Origin: Akkermansiaceae bacterium
GTDB lineage: Bacteria; Verrucomicrobiota; Verrucomicrobiia; Verrucomicrobiales; Akkermansiaceae
Length of the DNA: 8,382 bases
Assembly (NCBI GenBank): GCA_029288115.1
Contig: JARFPV010000067.1
Location: 1-8,382 of the forward strand
Direction of reading: 5' to 3'
The notes under the pieces: generated by a model
Told to the model about the DNA's origin: nothing
The model's database searches: none
What the model saw: only the letters and a program-made list of their open reading frames with translations
Translations under genes and position numbers: made by a program
Shown here: piece by piece, positions 6,927-8,382 of the stretch
Layout: each line of letters begins with the position of its first letter
How positions within the stretch are numbered: the stretch's first letter is position 1

Positions 6927-7337
6927 ATGAACCCACCCATTACATTGACATTCAGAAAGAAAATCGCCCTTGTTTTTGCATCAGCCGCTCTTTCCTGCGC
7001 AGCTGCATCTGCGGACAGCTTTGCTACCCTCGCGGGAAGTGGAGACAGCATCACTCTGAGAAAAGGAGAGACCGCTCTGATTATGTCAGGCGCTGGTACC
7101 CTGACCTATGGACGGATCAACAAACCGTGCTCTTACATCAGGCTTTCGTCGGACAAAAAGCACACCATGCGTGCGGTTTCCCACACTGCATTACCACTCA
7201 TGGGACCCTGCAAAATCACGGTGCGCAGTCAGGACGGCTTTGTTGGAATGCGTATTGTTGCCACGGGCACGCGTCCGGTGACTGAGAAGGATGCCGTAGC
7301 ATCCATCCCACCTGTGAAGTCTGCCGTGAATCCGTAA
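6927..7337 (+). CDS. Small exported protein of unknown function
   Basis: I do not recognise this 136-residue protein. The N-terminus (residues 1-29) is a standard signal peptide: basic RKK at 10-12, a hydrophobic core and an ASA cleavage site before Asp30. Cys24 lies in the signal but the preceding ALS does not fit a lipoprotein box well, so a soluble periplasmic or secreted product is more likely. The mature part of about 107 residues alternates short hydrophobic and Gly/Ser/Thr-rich stretches, suggesting a small beta-sandwich, and has two cysteines (68 and 95) that could form a disulfide. The C-terminus is Pro/Val-rich. It sits between the PBP operon and the convergent alpha-2-macroglobulin gene, with its own candidate promoter. 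The signal peptide, normal composition and promoter support a real gene; the function is open. Confidence 0.75.
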   Translation: MNPPITLTFRKKIALVFASAALSCAAASADSFATLAGSGDSITLRKGETALIMSGAGTLTYGRINKPCSYIRLSSDKKHTMRAVSHTALPLMGPCKITVRSQDGFVGMRIVATGTRPVTEKDAVASIPPVKSAVNP

Positions 7338-7366
7338 GGAGGCAGTCGGCGCGTGTTGCCGAATCC

Positions 7367-7388
7367 AGGATAAATCACTCCTTATCCT
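7367..7388. terminator. Weak hairpin between convergent genes
   Basis: AGGATAA at 7367-7373 pairs with TTATCCT at 7382-7388 around an eight-base loop, between the small gene and the end of the alpha-2-macroglobulin gene, overlapping the stop codon of the latter. The position between convergent genes fits a two-way terminator, but the stem is AT-rich and no T-run follows on either strand. Confidence 0.2.
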
Positions 7389-8382
7389 TCACCTTGATCT
7401 TCATTTCGTCTGAGTTGGCTTTCAGCTCAGGCGCATACATGGCCTCGGCCATGGCGGGCAGGGCTGAGAAGTGGCCGGGGATCTCGGCTCTCAAGCGGTA
7501 TTTTACGCTGTGTGAGCCGCGGGCGAGCTGGCGGACAAAGAAGGAGGTTTTCTCGTTGCGCATCTCCATGTAGGCGTGCATGCCGGATTTGTGCGCGTTG
7601 GTGTAGCCGCTGCGGACTTCGACGGATTCGAGCCCGGCCGGTTTCCAGTCGTTGAACATCAGGTACTCGTAGTCGTTTTTGGAGTGGATGTGCAGTTCGA
7701 CTTCCACGAGGTCGCCGCTGGTAAGCATGTCGCCGGGTTTCAGTGGGATACGTTTGTATTTCTCGATCTTGTGGTCAACCACCTGGCCTCTGGTGCCGGC
7801 GGTGGACTCGGTGGCGTCTTTGATGCGTTCGAGTTTGTAGTAGGCGCGGTCGACTTTCACTTCGAGGCCAGCCTTCTTGATGAAGTTCTCTTTGGTAAAC
7901 ACGGTGAGGTAGGCGTTGGTGTAGAGGGCACCTTTGCCTTTTCTGGATATCTCCACCTTGTGCTTGCCTGTACCGAGGGCATCACCTGCGAGGACGACTT
8001 TGTTGTCGTAGCTGAACAGGTTTTCCTTGGTGATTTTCACGGTCTTGATTTCCTTGCCGTCCACGCTGACGGTGACTTCGGCTTCCGGATTATTTTCGCC
8101 GGAGGCGCGCATGTAATCTGCGATGGCCTCAATGCAGTAGGCGGTGTCGCGTGTGGAGTTCCAGTAGGTTGCGTGCTTGCGGTTGTTGATCAGATACTTG
8201 ACCAGACCACGTGCTTGCTTGGACTTGGGTTTGGTGGCTGCCAATAATTTGAGATACCAGGCGTGGGCCTCGATCTCGGAGCCGTACCAATACCACCAGT
8301 AACCGCTGTTGCCCATCTTGAGGTAGGCGGTTTGGTTCTCGTTGTCATGCACGAGGAACTGCTCGATATTGCGGATGATGGC
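7375..8382 (-). CDS. Alpha-2-macroglobulin-like protein, C-terminal part (runs off the right edge)
   Basis: The visible 335 residues are the C-terminal end of a much larger protein; the frame is open to the window edge (the last visible residues upstream read AIIRNIEQFL), so the GTG near 8352 is not the start. The first 85 or so residues resemble the end of the alpha-helical toroid (thioester) domain: a GYWWYWYGSEIEAHAWYL stretch and WNSTRDTAYCIEAIADYM. A beta-rich module follows (about 90-150), then a C-terminal receptor-binding-like domain with EVELHIHSKNDYEYLMFNDW and the family-typical ending AEAMYAPELKA. Bacterial members are periplasmic, often lipid-anchored, and are thought to trap attacking proteases. 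The thioester CxEQ motif and the N-terminal signal would lie outside this window, so whether the trap is active cannot be judged. It converges on the small exported gene, 37 bases away. Confidence 0.85.
   Translation of the reverse strand, partial: AIIRNIEQFLVHDNENQTAYLKMGNSGYWWYWYGSEIEAHAWYLKLLAATKPKSKQARGLVKYLINNRKHATYWNSTRDTAYCIEAIADYMRASGENNPEAEVTVSVDGKEIKTVKITKENLFSYDNKVVLAGDALGTGKHKVEISRKGKGALYTNAYLTVFTKENFIKKAGLEVKVDRAYYKLERIKDATESTAGTRGQVVDHKIEKYKRIPLKPGDMLTSGDLVEVELHIHSKNDYEYLMFNDWKPAGLESVEVRSGYTNAHKSGMHAYMEMRNEKTSFFVRQLARGSHSVKYRLRAEIPGHFSALPAMAEAMYAPELKANSDEMKIKVKDKE

Noticed and set aside
7576..8247. A 223-codon open frame on the plus strand
   Set aside because: It lies wholly antisense to the alpha-2-macroglobulin gene, whose protein has clear family features. 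The antisense product is Val/Gly/Phe-heavy, as expected from reading a GC3-rich gene backwards.

Overview
The window looks like chromosomal DNA of a Gram-negative bacterium, most likely a member of the Verrucomicrobiota/Planctomycetota (PVC) group. That is an inference from several traits together: a PDZ-containing HtrA-like pair with wording typical of that group, a penicillin-binding protein with a histone-like Arg/Lys/Ala N-terminal tail, a large alpha-2-macroglobulin-like protein, and start codons with no clear Shine-Dalgarno sequence. Base composition is moderate. There are no tRNAs, rRNAs, CRISPR arrays or insertion sequences.

Layout from left to right: (1) positions 87-2376, minus strand, a two-gene operon of exported HtrA-like proteins. 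The promoter-proximal gene (1378-2376) is a complete trypsin-like protease plus PDZ with His80/Asp110/Ser181. The distal gene (87-1346) is a catalytically dead relative in which the PDZ domain lies inside the protease domain. (2) Positions 2377-2545, a divergent intergenic region with candidate promoter elements and a GC-rich inverted-repeat leader. (3) Positions 2546-6612, plus strand, two tandem class A penicillin-binding proteins. The first is a complete glycosyltransferase/transpeptidase. The second keeps the glycosyltransferase but has a shortened transpeptidase domain without the catalytic Ser and Lys. (4) Positions 6613-6926, a non-coding stretch with one possible gene remnant and a reasonable promoter. 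(5) Positions 6927-7337, a small exported protein of unknown function. (6) Positions 7375-8382, minus strand, the C-terminal 335 residues of an alpha-2-macroglobulin-like protein that runs off the right edge.

All five complete genes and the partial one encode proteins predicted to act at or outside the inner membrane, so this is a cell-envelope locus: periplasmic protein quality control, peptidoglycan synthesis and a protease trap. The most striking pattern is symmetry. In each of two divergent units a complete enzyme is followed by a paralogue whose catalytic site is lost while its fold is kept. This suggests, but does not prove, that the dead copies are partners or regulators of the live ones. 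The association of class A PBPs with an alpha-2-macroglobulin recalls the known pbpC-yfhM pairing in E. coli.
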